The notes under the pieces: generated by a model
The model's input: the letters and a program-made list of their open reading frames with translations, nothing else
Database searches by the model: none
What the model was told of the DNA's origin: nothing
Shown: in pieces, positions 33,070 through 41,131 of the stretch
Position numbering within the stretch: position 1 is the stretch's first letter
Layout of the letters: every line of letters starts with the position of its first letter
From: Pseudorhodoferax sp. Leaf265
GTDB taxonomy: Bacteria > Pseudomonadota > Gammaproteobacteria > Burkholderiales > Burkholderiaceae_C
Reading direction: 5' to 3'
Assembly (NCBI RefSeq): GCF_001422365.1
Contig: NZ_LMMT01000012.1
Coordinates: 312,712 to 376,711, forward strand
Length of the DNA stretch: 64,000 nucleotides
Position numbers and translations under genes: made by a program

Positions 33070-34026
33070 ATGGAGACCAAGTGGCTCGAAGATTTCGTGA
33101 GCTTGGCCGAGACGCGCAGTTTCAGCCGCTCGGCCCAGTTGCGCCATGTGACGCAGCCGGCGTTCTCGCGCCGCATCCAGGCGCTGGAGGCCTGGGCCGG
33201 CACCGACCTGGTGGACCGCAGTTCGTACCCGACGCGGCTCACGCCGGCCGGCGAGACGCTCTACACCCAGTCGCTGGAGATGCTGCAGGCGCTGCAGAGC
33301 ACGCGCGCCATGCTGCGCGGCCACAACTCGGCGGGGCAGGACGTGATCGAGTTCGCCGTGCCGCACACGCTGGCCTTCACCTTCTTCCCGGCCTGGGTGA
33401 CCAGCCTGCGCGAGAAGTTCGGCCCGCTCAAGAGCCGGCTCATCGCGCTGAATGTGCACGACGCGGTGATGCGCCTGGTCGAAGGAAGCTGCGACCTGCT
33501 GATCGCCTACCACCACAGCTCGCAACCCTTCCAGCTCGCCGCCAACCGCTACGAGATGGTCAGCCTGGGCCGCGAGGTCATGGCGCCCTATGTCAAGGCC
33601 GACGCCGACGGCGCGCCGCTCTACCAGTTGCCGGGCCGTCCCGGCCAGCTGCTGCCCTACCTGGGCTATGCGCCGGGCGCTTACATGGGGCAGATGGTGG
33701 ACATGCTGCTCAAGCAGTCGCCCACGCCGATCCACCTGGACCGCGTCTACGAGACCGACATGTCCGAGGGCCTGAAGGCCATGGCGCTGGAGGGCCACGG
33801 CATTGCCTTCCTGCCTTACAGCGCGGTCAAGAAGGAGCTGCGTGCGCGCCGCCTGGTCAGCGCAGCGCCGGCCGGCATGCCCGGCATGGAGATGACATTG
33901 GATGTGCGGGCCTACCGCGAGAAACCCGGAACGCACGCCGTGCCCAAGCGTTCGGCCCAGGCACTGTGGACCTATCTGGTCGAGACGGCAGGGAGCCGCG
34001 GAGCCGAGGCCTCGGGTGCGGCGTAA
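33070..34026 (+). CDS. LysR-family regulator similar to HypT (hypochlorite-response type)
   Basis: The 318-residue protein has the HypT/YjiE pattern: METKWLEDFVSLAETRSFSRSA at the N-terminus, helix-turn-helix through VTQPAFSRRIQALEAW, and effector-domain segments AVPHTLAFTFFPAW, YMGQMVDMLLKQ and EGLKAMALEGHGIAFLP. HypT in E. coli is activated by methionine oxidation, but in Burkholderiales this type often sits next to glutamate/aspartate ABC genes, as here (gltI starts 308 bp downstream on the same strand). Control of the transporter is plausible but unproven; the candidate sigma-54 promoter in the gap suggests at least one other regulator. Confidence 0.9.
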   Translation: METKWLEDFVSLAETRSFSRSAQLRHVTQPAFSRRIQALEAWAGTDLVDRSSYPTRLTPAGETLYTQSLEMLQALQSTRAMLRGHNSAGQDVIEFAVPHTLAFTFFPAWVTSLREKFGPLKSRLIALNVHDAVMRLVEGSCDLLIAYHHSSQPFQLAANRYEMVSLGREVMAPYVKADADGAPLYQLPGRPGQLLPYLGYAPGAYMGQMVDMLLKQSPTPIHLDRVYETDMSEGLKAMALEGHGIAFLPYSAVKKELRARRLVSAAPAGMPGMEMTLDVRAYREKPGTHAVPKRSAQALWTYLVETAGSRGAEASGAA

Positions 34027-34053
34027 GATTATTCGTTTCTTGCATCTGTCCGC

Positions 34054-34076
34054 ATTCAATCGGCATTGGCTTGAAT
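34054..34076. promoter_or_regulatory. Inverted repeat ATTCAA-N11-TTGAAT in the gltI upstream region
   Basis: Six-base arms at 34054-34059 and 34071-34076 are perfect inverted copies with an 11-bp spacer, about 50 bp upstream of the sigma-54-like element. The distance fits an enhancer-binding activator site, and the 11-bp spacing would also fit a LysR box for the protein encoded just upstream. Which, if either, applies is not decidable from sequence. Confidence 0.4.
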
Positions 34077-34125
34077 ACCGCCGGGGACCTTACAGTCCGC
34101 GGCGCCCGGTGTGGGCAGTAAAGAC

Positions 34126-34142
34126 TGGCACGCAAGCTGCTT
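34126..34142 (+). promoter_or_regulatory. Candidate sigma-54 (-24/-12) promoter for gltIJKL
   Basis: TGGCACG-caag-CTGCTT matches the sigma-54 consensus TGGCACG-N4-TTGCW at every key position except one T. GG at 34127-34128 and GC at 34139-34140 are exactly 12 bp apart. It lies 193 bp before the gltI ATG. Sigma-54 control of acidic amino acid uptake (as by AauR in pseudomonads) is known, which supports the call. The long leader to the ATG is unusual. Confidence 0.6.
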
Positions 34143-34334
34143 GTGCTCCTGCCCATGCAGCGACCAAGACCTTTTCCTTCGATGGCAGCGGCAACGCGAC
34201 CGCAATGAGAGACAAACAATTGCCACAGTTCTCACGGTTCTTTCGTGTTGTCGAGACGCATGCGGGTATCTCCGCTGACGCCGATATCCTGGTTTAAGGT
34301 CTTATTTCCCTTCCGTTTTCTTAGGAGAGATTGA

Positions 34335-35204
34335 ATGAAGAAGCACATCCTCGCTATCGTGTGCACGGCACTGGCCGCGGGCGGCGCTTTCGCGCAAAGC
34401 AACGACACGCTGGCGAAGATCAAGGCCAGCGGCAGCATCAGCCTCGGCGTGCGCGACTCGTCTGCCCTGTCCTATACGCTGGGCAATGGCAAGTACGTCG
34501 GTTTCCACACCGAAATGGGCGAACGCATCGTTGCCGACCTCTCCAAGGCGGCCGGCAAGGAACTGAAGATCCAGTACACGCCCGTGACCTCGCAGAACCG
34601 CATCCCGCTGGTGCAGAACGGCACGGTCGATCTGGAGTGCGGCTCCACCACCAACAACGCCACGCGCGCCAAGGATGTGTCCTTCGCCGTGACGACCTAC
34701 GTGGAGGAAGTGCGCATCCTGACCAAGGCCAACTCGGGCATCAACGGCATCGCCGACCTCAAGGGCAAGACGGTGGCCACCACCACCGGCACCACCTCGG
34801 TGCAGACCCTGCGCAAGAACAAGCGCGCCGAAGGCATCGACTTCAAGGAAGTGATGGGCAAGGACCACGCCGACAGCTTCCTGCTGCTCGAGTCCGGCCG
34901 TGCCGATGCCTTCGTGATGGATGGCTCCATCCTGGCCGCCAATGCCTCCAAGTCGCGCAACGCGGCCGATTACAAGATGGTCGGTGAAGTGCTGTCGGTC
35001 GAACCCATCGCCTGCATGCTGCGCAAGGACGACCCGGCCTTCAAGAAGGCCGTGGACGACAGCATCAAGCGCCAGATCGCAGACGGTTCGCTGGCCAAGC
35101 TGTACGACAAGCCTGCCGATGTCCGAGGCCACCAAGCAAGCCTGGGCCAGCCCGAACGACAAGCCCATGGAAGATTACGCAGCCAAGTAATCCGCACTGG
35201 GTGA
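34335..35204 (+). CDS. gltI: Glutamate/aspartate ABC transporter binding protein GltI, C-terminus frameshifted
   Basis: A periplasmic receptor for acidic amino acids. The signal peptide spans residues 1-20 (ending AFA), and the SBP_bac_3 core is intact from SISLGVRDSSALSY to the segment ending at Lys259 (SLAKLYDK). There the family continues with a WFxxPxPP motif and ends about 40 residues later. Here that motif is missing and the frame changes at 35112. The expected ending, LPMSEATKQAW through MEDYAAK with stop at 35188-35190, is in the +1 frame. The actual frame runs to 35204 with 30 unrelated residues. The lesion looks like a roughly 40-47-bp deletion, not a single-base error. Function is uncertain. 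Confidence 0.85.
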   Translation: MKKHILAIVCTALAAGGAFAQSNDTLAKIKASGSISLGVRDSSALSYTLGNGKYVGFHTEMGERIVADLSKAAGKELKIQYTPVTSQNRIPLVQNGTVDLECGSTTNNATRAKDVSFAVTTYVEEVRILTKANSGINGIADLKGKTVATTTGTTSVQTLRKNKRAEGIDFKEVMGKDHADSFLLLESGRADAFVMDGSILAANASKSRNAADYKMVGEVLSVEPIACMLRKDDPAFKKAVDDSIKRQIADGSLAKLYDKPADVRGHQASLGQPERQAHGRLRSQVIRTG

Positions 35205-35212
35205 CGCACTGA

Positions 35213-35241
35213 ACGCCCGCCGATTCGAGCGGGCGTTTTTT
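35213..35241 (+). terminator. Rho-independent terminator between gltI and gltJ
   Basis: ACGCCCGC (35213-35220) pairs perfectly with GCGGGCGT (35229-35236) around the loop CGATTCGA, followed by a run of T. It sits 23 bp after the original gltI stop and 42 bp before gltJ. In binding-protein operons such a partial terminator keeps receptor mRNA in excess over permease mRNA. Confidence 0.85.
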
Positions 35242-35282
35242 GTGCCGGAACCGAATTCAAAGACGACAAAGAGGAGTTCCCG

Positions 35283-36008
35283 ATGGGAAATTGGGATTGG
35301 CAGGTCTACCTGCAGGATCCGGGCGGCAAGGACCCGACCTACTTGCAATGGATGCTCTCGGCCTGGGGCTGGACGATCTCGGTCGCCTTGTCGGCGCTGC
35401 TGGTGGCGCTGGTCGTGGGCTCGCTGATCGGCATCCTGCGTACGCTGCCCAACAGCCCTGGCTGGGTGCGTTTCGGCAACGCCTGGGTGGAACTCTTCCG
35501 CAACATCCCGCTGCTGGTGCAGATCTTCCTGTGGTACCACGTGGTGCCCGCCATCTTCACGGCCGCGCGCGACGTGCCGCCCTTCGTGCTGGTGGTGCTG
35601 GCGCTGGGCTTCTTCACTTCTGCGCGGATCGCCGAGCAACTGCGCGCAGGCATCCAGGCCCTGCCACGCGGCCAGCGCTACGCCGGCATGGCCGTCGGGT
35701 TCACGACCTGGCAGTACTACCGCTATGTGATCCTGCCCATGGCCTACCGCATGATCCTGCCGCCGCTGACCAGCGAGTCCATGAACATCTTCAAGAACTC
35801 CTCGGTCGCGTTCGCGGTGTCGATCGCCGAGCTGACCCAGTTCGCCATGCAGGCCGGTGAGGAAACCGCCCGCCCGATCGAGATGTACCTGGGCGTGACG
35901 GTGCTCTACATCATCTCGGCCATGGTCATCAACCGCATCATGGCCTTCATCGAGAGGCGTGCACGCGTGCCGGGCTTCGTCGCGGCCGGCGGCACGGGAG
36001 GCCACTGA
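35283..36008 (+). CDS. gltJ: Glutamate/aspartate ABC transporter permease GltJ
   Basis: The 241-residue inner-membrane permease belongs to the HisMQ family. It has about five helices and the cytoplasmic EAA loop ARIAEQLRAGIQALPRGQRYAGMAVG near residue 113-139. The N-terminus MGNWDWQVYLQ is typical of GltJ from Betaproteobacteria. ATG at 35283 is preceded by GAGGAG. Its stop is directly before the gltK ATG at 36010, so the permease pair is co-translated. Together with GltK and GltL it would import glutamate/aspartate delivered by GltI or another receptor. Confidence 0.94.
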   Translation: MGNWDWQVYLQDPGGKDPTYLQWMLSAWGWTISVALSALLVALVVGSLIGILRTLPNSPGWVRFGNAWVELFRNIPLLVQIFLWYHVVPAIFTAARDVPPFVLVVLALGFFTSARIAEQLRAGIQALPRGQRYAGMAVGFTTWQYYRYVILPMAYRMILPPLTSESMNIFKNSSVAFAVSIAELTQFAMQAGEETARPIEMYLGVTVLYIISAMVINRIMAFIERRARVPGFVAAGGTGGH

Positions 36009-36009
36009 C

Positions 36010-36675
36010 ATGAATCTCGACTTCGGCTTCTACAACTGGAGCGTCATCACCGACTTCGTGCTGAAGGGCTTCTACTTCAGCGTGTTCCTGACGGTCGTGG
36101 CGACGCTGGGCGGCATCTTCTTCGGCACGCTGCTGGCGCTGATGCGCCTGTCGGGCAAGAAATGGCTGGACACCCCGGCCGCCATCTACGTCAACGGCAT
36201 GCGCAGCATCCCGTTGGTGATGGTGATCCTGTGGTTCTTCCTGATCGTGCCCTTCATCATCGGGCGGCCCATCGGCGCCGAGATGTCGGCCATCATCACC
36301 TTCATCGCGTTCGAAGCGGCGTACTTCTCGGAGATCATGCGCGCCGGCATCCAGTCCATTCCGCGTGGCCAGGTCTTCGCGGGCATGGCGGTGGGCATGA
36401 GCTACAAGCAGAACATGACGCTGGTGATCCTGCCGCAGGCCTTCCGCAACATGCTGCCGGTGCTGCTGACGCAGACCATCATCCTGTTCCAGGACACCTC
36501 GCTGGTCTACGCCATCGGCGCCTACGACATGCTCAAGGGCTTCGAGACGGCCGGCAAGAATTTCGGCCGCCCGATCGAGTCCTACCTGCTCGCTGCGGTT
36601 GTCTACTTCGTGCTGTGCTATGCGCTGTCCTGGCTGGTCAAGCGCCTGCACAAGAAAATCGCCATCATCCGTTGA
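36010..36675 (+). CDS. gltK: Glutamate/aspartate ABC transporter permease GltK
   Basis: A 221-residue HisMQ-family permease with the N-terminal pattern MNLDFGFYNWSVI and the EAA loop FSEIMRAGIQSIPRGQVFAGMAVGMSY near residue 108-134. VYVNGMRSIPLVM-like substrate-path segment (here IYVNGMRSIPLVMVILWF) precedes it. It forms the heterodimeric channel with GltJ. Start at 36010 immediately follows the gltJ stop. The protein ends with a basic tail KRLHKKIAIIR on the cytoplasmic side. Confidence 0.94.
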   Translation: MNLDFGFYNWSVITDFVLKGFYFSVFLTVVATLGGIFFGTLLALMRLSGKKWLDTPAAIYVNGMRSIPLVMVILWFFLIVPFIIGRPIGAEMSAIITFIAFEAAYFSEIMRAGIQSIPRGQVFAGMAVGMSYKQNMTLVILPQAFRNMLPVLLTQTIILFQDTSLVYAIGAYDMLKGFETAGKNFGRPIESYLLAAVVYFVLCYALSWLVKRLHKKIAIIR

Positions 36676-36702
36676 ACAAGCACCCGTCTGGAAAGAAATC
36701 AA

Positions 36703-37452
36703 ATGGCTGAACAAATGATCCAAATCAAGGACGTGTCCAAGTGGTACGGCCCGGTGCAGGTGCTGAACAACTGCAACGTCAGCATCAACAAGGGCGACGT
36801 GGTCGTGGTCTGCGGCCCCTCGGGCTCGGGCAAGTCCACGCTGATCAAGACCGTCAACGCGCTGGAGCCGATCCAGAAGGGCGAGATCATCGTCAACGGC
36901 GTCAAGGTCAGCGATCCCAAGACCGACCTGCCCAAGCTGCGTTCCAAGGTCGGCATGGTGTTCCAGCACTTCGAGCTGTTCCCGCACCTGTCGGTGACCG
37001 AGAACCTCACGATCGCGCAGATCAAGGTGCTGGGCCGCAGCGCCGACGAGGCCAAGACGCGTGGCCTCAAGATGCTGGACCGCGTGGGCCTCATGGCGCA
37101 CAAGGACAAGTTCCCGGGCCAGTTGTCGGGCGGCCAGCAGCAGCGCGTGGCGATCGCGCGCGCGCTGTCGATGGACCCCATCGTGATGCTGTTCGACGAA
37201 CCCACCTCGGCGCTGGACCCCGAAATGGTTGGCGAGGTCCTGGACGTGATGGTCAGCCTGGCCAAGGAAGGCATGACCATGATGTGCGTGACGCACGAGA
37301 TGGGCTTTGCCCGCAAGGTGGCCAGCCGCGTGATCTTCATCGACGTGGGTGGCCGCATCCTGGAAGACTGCTCCAAGGAAGACTTCTTCGGCAACCCCGA
37401 GGCCCGCCAGCCGCGGACCAAGGACTTCCTGAACAAGATCCTGCAGCACTGA
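36703..37452 (+). CDS. gltL: Glutamate/aspartate ABC transporter ATPase GltL
   Basis: The 249-residue ATPase drives the Glt importer. Walker A is GPSGSGKST near residues 38-46, the Q-loop is [12 protein letters not shown], the signature [16 protein letters not shown] near 146-161, Walker [16 protein letters not shown] near 168-182 and the H-loop VTHEMGFA. All catalytic residues are present. It starts 27 bp after gltK with GGAAAGAAA upstream, and a strong terminator at 37621-37650 follows, marking the operon end. Confidence 0.95.
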   Translation: MAEQMIQIKDVSKWYGPVQVLNNCNVSINKGDVVVVCGPSGSGKSTLIKTVNALEPIQKGEIIVNGVKVSDPKTDLPKLRSKVGMVFQHFELFPHLSVTENLTIAQIKVLGRSADEAKTRGLKMLDRVGLMAHKDKFPGQLSGGQQQRVAIARALSMDPIVMLFDEPTSALDPEMVGEVLDVMVSLAKEGMTMMCVTHEMGFARKVASRVIFIDVGGRILEDCSKEDFFGNPEARQPRTKDFLNKILQH

Positions 37453-37620
37453 GCACGCCATGCTGGCCGCACTGCACTCCCTGTACCGCTGCTGTGCAGC
37501 GCGTACGGGCGCGCGCGCGCGCCAGGAACCGGCCGCCCGCCCCCTGGTGGTGGGCCGAAAGCCCACCGCACCCTCCTGAGCCCGGCGAACTTCTTCCTCT
37601 TCTTCTTCGCCACATCGGAT

Positions 37621-37650
37621 CGCCGGGCTCGCACCCGGCGTTTCTTTTTT
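37621..37650 (+). terminator. Rho-independent terminator after gltL
   Basis: CGCCGGG (37621-37627) and CCCGGCG (37634-37640) form a 7-bp stem with loop CTCGCA, followed by TTTCTTTTTT. The structure lies 17 bp before the rnk ATG, so it ends the glt operon and may also limit read-through into rnk. The preceding 37453-37620 gap holds an alternating GC tract but no gene. Confidence 0.85.
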
Positions 37651-37666
37651 GCGACAGGAGTGTGCA

Positions 37667-38080
37667 ATGAATGTTCCGACCCCCACCGCCACGATCCGAA
37701 CCCTGAACGAGCTCGACCATGTGCGCATCGCCAAGCTCGTCGATGCTGGCAACCCCGCCCATGCCCATGTGCAGGCCCTGCTCGACAACGCCGACCTGGT
37801 CGCGCCATCCGACATGGCGCCCGACGTGGTGACCATGCGCTCGCGCGTGCGTGTGGCCGACGAGGCCGGCGCGCCGTCGCGCGAGTTGACGCTGGCCTAC
37901 CCGTCCGAGGCCGATGCCGCGCAAGGCCTGGTCTCGGTGCTCTCGCCGATCGGCACGGCGCTGCTGGGCGCCAGGGTGGGGGAAGTCGCGGGCTGGACAC
38001 TGCCCGACGGGCGGGCCGCGGCGCTGCGGGTGGACGCCCTGCTGTTCCAACCCGAGGCCAGCGGCGAATACCTGCGCTGA
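37667..38080 (+). CDS. rnk: Nucleoside diphosphate kinase regulator Rnk (GreA/GreB-like)
   Basis: A 137-residue protein of the Rnk group, which has a GreA/GreB C-terminal FKBP-like domain but a short N-terminal coiled coil and binds RNA polymerase. The C-terminal domain starts near residue 52 (VVTMRSRVRVADE) and has ELTLAYPSEADAAQGLVSVLSPIGTALLGARVGE, the typical domain core in two parts. ATG at 37667 with GACAGGAG upstream. It starts only 17 bp after the gltL terminator, and its promoter must therefore overlap that structure or lie upstream of it. Confidence 0.88.
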   Translation: MNVPTPTATIRTLNELDHVRIAKLVDAGNPAHAHVQALLDNADLVAPSDMAPDVVTMRSRVRVADEAGAPSRELTLAYPSEADAAQGLVSVLSPIGTALLGARVGEVAGWTLPDGRAAALRVDALLFQPEASGEYLR

Positions 38081-38092
38081 AAGCGCGCAGGG

Positions 38093-38126
38093 TGGCGGCA
38101 GGCTCTGCGTCGGAGCACTGCCGCCA
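38093..38126. terminator. Stem-loop between convergent rnk and TRAP genes
   Basis: TGGCGGCAG (38093-38101) pairs perfectly with CTGCCGCCA (38118-38126), and GCTC/GAGC adds a second short stem in the loop. There is no T-run on either strand. The position between the stops of two convergent genes (38080 and 38139) suggests a bidirectional terminator aided by Rho, or a mutual transcript stabiliser. Confidence 0.45.
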
Positions 38127-38138
38127 ACGGGCGGCGGA

Positions 38139-39173
38139 CTACTTGGGCCGCGCCGCGATGGCCTTCTCGGCCTTGTCGACGAGGCCGCTGCCGATCTGCG
38201 CCTTCCACTTGGTGTAGACCGGCCGTGTGGCCTTGACGAAGGCGTCGCGCTCGGCGGCACTCAGCTGGGTCACCGTCACGCCGAAGCCGGCGATGTCCTT
38301 GAGCAGCGGCTTGTCGGCCTCGACCAGGCCCTTGCGGGCCAGCACGACCTCTTCCTTGCCCGCGTCCAGCGCGGCCTTGCGCACGATCTCGCGGTCGGCC
38401 GGCGTCCAGGATTCCCAGATCTCCTTGTTGACCACGAACACCAGCGGGTCCGCCATGTAGCCCCAGGTGGTCACGAACTTCTGGCCCATGTTGTGCAGCT
38501 TGAGCACGGGGAACATGAACAGCGGATTCTCCTGCCCGTCCACGGCGCCGCTGGCCAGTGCAGGCTGGGCGTCGGCCCAGCTCATCTGCGTGGGATTGGC
38601 ACCCAGCGCCGTGAAGGTGTCGGCGAACAGCGGCGAGCCGACCACGCGCAGCTTCATGCCCTTGAGGTCTTCCGGCGACTTGATCGGCCGCTTGGAATTG
38701 GTGATCTCGCGGTAGCCGTTCTCGCCCCAGGCCAGCGGCACCACGCCAGCCTTCTCGAGCCGCGCGAACAGATCCTTGCCGACCTCGCCCTGCGTGAGCG
38801 CGTCCACGGCCGCGTAGTCGGGCATCAGGAAGGGCAGCGAGAACAGGTTCAGCTCCTTGACCTGCGGCGACCAGTTGATCGTGGAGCCCACGGCCATGTC
38901 GATCACGCCCTGGCGCAGCGCGCTGAACTCGCGCGTCTGATCGCCCTGGATCAGCGAGACGCCGGGGTACAGCTTGATGTTGATGCGGCCCTGGGTGCGC
39001 TCCTTGACCATGTCGGCCCAGATCTTGCCGGCCATGCCCCAGGGCGTCGGCGGGCCCAGCACCAGCGAGAGCTTGTACTCGGCCTTGTAGTTCTGCGCAG
39101 TGGCCGGCACCGAGAAGCTGCCGAAGGCGGTGGCGACGGCGGCCAGCGCGAGCAGGGAGCGGCGGAATTTCAT
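38139..39173 (-). CDS. TRAP transporter substrate-binding protein (DctP family)
   Basis: The 344-residue periplasmic receptor has a signal peptide (residues 1-27, ending ATA) and the DctP fold. The key arginine for carboxylate binding is in GMKLRVVGSPLF near residue 167-178; FADTFTALGANPTQMSWADAQPALASGAVDGQENP follows in outline. ATG at 39173 is preferred to GTG at 39179. It is last in the operon small membrane subunit - large membrane subunit - receptor on the minus strand. TRAP systems import organic acids with sodium; the ligand is not evident, though the divergent ureidoglycolate lyase gene offers a hint. Confidence 0.93.
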   Translation of the reverse strand: MKFRRSLLALAAVATAFGSFSVPATAQNYKAEYKLSLVLGPPTPWGMAGKIWADMVKERTQGRINIKLYPGVSLIQGDQTREFSALRQGVIDMAVGSTINWSPQVKELNLFSLPFLMPDYAAVDALTQGEVGKDLFARLEKAGVVPLAWGENGYREITNSKRPIKSPEDLKGMKLRVVGSPLFADTFTALGANPTQMSWADAQPALASGAVDGQENPLFMFPVLKLHNMGQKFVTTWGYMADPLVFVVNKEIWESWTPADREIVRKAALDAGKEEVVLARKGLVEADKPLLKDIAGFGVTVTQLSAAERDAFVKATRPVYTKWKAQIGSGLVDKAEKAIAARPK

Positions 39174-39198
39174 GGGCACTTTCCTTTCGTTGGGAACA

Positions 39199-40497
39199 TC
39201 AATAGCCGAGCTTGGCCGGCAGCCACAGCGCGAGTTGCGGCCAGGCGATCACCGCCACCATGACCAGGAACATCGCGAACAGCATCCAGCCGACCCAGCG
39301 CACGGTCTCTTCCATGCGCACCTTGGCGATGCGGCAGGACACCATCAGATTGACCGCCAGCGGCGGCGTGAACTGGCCCAGCGCGACCTTGAGCGTGAGG
39401 ATCACGCCGAACCACACCGGGTCCCAGTGGTAGTGCTGCACGATGGGCCACAGCAGCGGCACGAAGATCAGGAAGATCGACACGCCGTCCAGGAACATGC
39501 CCACGGTGATCAGCAGCAGGATCAAGAGCGCCAGCACGCCGTACTCGCCCAGGCCCGAATTCACGATGGCCTGGGCCACCGGATCGATCACGCCCAGCGT
39601 GGACAGCGAGTAGGCGAAGATGCCCGCCAGCGACACCACGAGCAGGATCACGGCCGAGAGTTCGCCCGACTCGCGCAGGATGGGAAACAGGTCGCGCACG
39701 GTGATCGTGCGGTGCACCACCATGCCCACGAACAGGCCGTAGAACACGGCCACCACGGCCGCTTCGGTCGGCGTGAACCAGCCCATGCGCATGCCGCCCA
39801 GGATCAACACCGGTGCGGCCAGGCCCCAGACGGCCTCGCGCAAGCTCTGCCAGAAGGCCGGACGCGGCAGGCTGGATTCGAGCTGGCCCATGTTGTGCCG
39901 GCGTGCCATCCAGACCGCCGGCACGATCAGCGCAATGCCGGCCAGCAGGCCCGGGATCATGCCGGCCGCGAACAGCGCCGGCACCGAGGCGCCCGGCACC
40001 AGCACCGAGTACACGATGAAGGCCACCGAGGGCGGGATCAGGATGTCGGTGGCTGCCGCGGCACCGACCACGCTGGCCGAGTAGGCGGCCGGATAGCCCG
40101 CCCGCGACATGGCCGCGATCATCACCGCGCCCACGGCCGCCGCATTGGCCGGCCCCGAGCCCGAGATGCCGCCCAGGAACATGGCCACCACGATGGCCAC
40201 CAGCGGCAGCATGCCGGGACCGCGGCCGACCATGGCGATGGCGAAGTTGACCAGCCGCAACGCCACGCCCGAGCGGTCGAAGATCGAGCCGACCAGCACG
40301 AACATCGGGATCGCGAGCAGCGGGTACTTGCCCAGGCCGGCGTAGAAGTTCTGCGGCACGGCCAAGAGGCCGAACCATTGCGCGTCGGCATTGGCCAGTG
40401 CGATGCAGGCCGCACCGGCCAGGCCCAGGGCGGCGCCGATGGGCACGCCCGCGAGCATCATGAGCACGAAGCCCGTGAACAGCAGGGTGGCGATCAT
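39199..40497 (-). CDS. TRAP transporter large permease (DctM family)
   Basis: This 432-residue protein has about 12 hydrophobic segments and DctM hallmarks: GVPIGAALGLAGAACI near residue 18, ISGSGPANAAAVGAVMIAAM near 108, ATDILIPPSVAFIVYSV near 144 and FLDGVSIFLIFVPLLWPI near 333. It carries the solute across the membrane coupled to sodium entry. Its ATG at 40497 overlaps the end of the small-subunit gene by four bases, and the receptor gene starts 25 bp after its stop. Confidence 0.94.
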   Translation of the reverse strand: MIATLLFTGFVLMMLAGVPIGAALGLAGAACIALANADAQWFGLLAVPQNFYAGLGKYPLLAIPMFVLVGSIFDRSGVALRLVNFAIAMVGRGPGMLPLVAIVVAMFLGGISGSGPANAAAVGAVMIAAMSRAGYPAAYSASVVGAAAATDILIPPSVAFIVYSVLVPGASVPALFAAGMIPGLLAGIALIVPAVWMARRHNMGQLESSLPRPAFWQSLREAVWGLAAPVLILGGMRMGWFTPTEAAVVAVFYGLFVGMVVHRTITVRDLFPILRESGELSAVILLVVSLAGIFAYSLSTLGVIDPVAQAIVNSGLGEYGVLALLILLLITVGMFLDGVSIFLIFVPLLWPIVQHYHWDPVWFGVILTLKVALGQFTPPLAVNLMVSCRIAKVRMEETVRWVGWMLFAMFLVMVAVIAWPQLALWLPAKLGY

Positions 40498-41015
40498 GGC
40501 TTGTCGGTCCGGCCGCGGCGGATGAACAGGCCGACGGCGCGCAGCCCGATCGCCGTGCAGACGATGGGCAACCAGACCGAGTACCACCACTGCGGCACGC
40601 CGATGCCGGGCGAGGTTTCCTCGAAGCGGAAATCGTCCCAGACCACGCGCAGCGACAGCGCGGCGATCAGGAAGAACAGCAGCGCCACCATGAGCGCGCC
40701 GAACTGCGCCAGGCGCTTGCGGCGTGCCATCGAGCCGGCCTCGCTGAAGTACTCGATGCGGATGTGCCGGTCGCGCGCCACGGCGGCCGAGCCGGCCACC
40801 ATGGCCAGGAGGATCATGAGGAAGACCGAAAACTCCTCGGTCCAGGCGAAGGAACTGTCGGTGAAGTAGCGCACCAGCACGTTGGCGAAGGTGATCAGTG
40901 CCAGCGCGGCCATGATCAGCACGGTCAGCCAATCCTCGATCTTCAGGGGGACGCGGGTCGGTTCGTCGGCAGGGGATTGACCATCGGGCAGGCCCGGGTC
41001 GTTCTCAGGAGGCAT
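40494..41015 (-). CDS. TRAP transporter small permease (DctQ family)
   Basis: The 173-residue protein has four predicted helices and the DctQ signature region NVLVRYFTDSSFAWTEEFSVFLMILLAMVAGSAAVARDRHIRIE, cited in outline. A hydrophilic N-terminal extension of about 27 residues precedes the first helix. ATG at 41015 was selected; an upstream frame to 41069 is less likely. It is the first gene of the TRAP operon, divergent from ureidoglycolate lyase (start 41132) with a 116-bp shared promoter region. Confidence 0.9.
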   Translation of the reverse strand: MPPENDPGLPDGQSPADEPTRVPLKIEDWLTVLIMAALALITFANVLVRYFTDSSFAWTEEFSVFLMILLAMVAGSAAVARDRHIRIEYFSEAGSMARRKRLAQFGALMVALLFFLIAALSLRVVWDDFRFEETSPGIGVPQWWYSVWLPIVCTAIGLRAVGLFIRRGRTDKP

Positions 41016-41131
41016 GGCGGCGAAGAAGGTCGAAAAACAAAAGCCGCCGGCCACGAGGCCCGGCGGCATGGGCGCGGATCATAGCTGCGCGTGTTGCACC
41101 GCCGCACGGGGACTTTCCTTAGGATCGGCGC

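Noticed and set aside
35111-35190. Programmed ribosomal frameshift to restore the GltI C-terminus
   Set aside because: There is no slippery heptamer, and the conserved WFxxPxPP block is missing, so a simple shift would not rebuild the protein; a deletion fits better.
37500-37530. Alternating GC tract as a Z-DNA or replication element
   Set aside because: Short GCGC runs are expected at this base composition and nothing else in the gap supports a special role.
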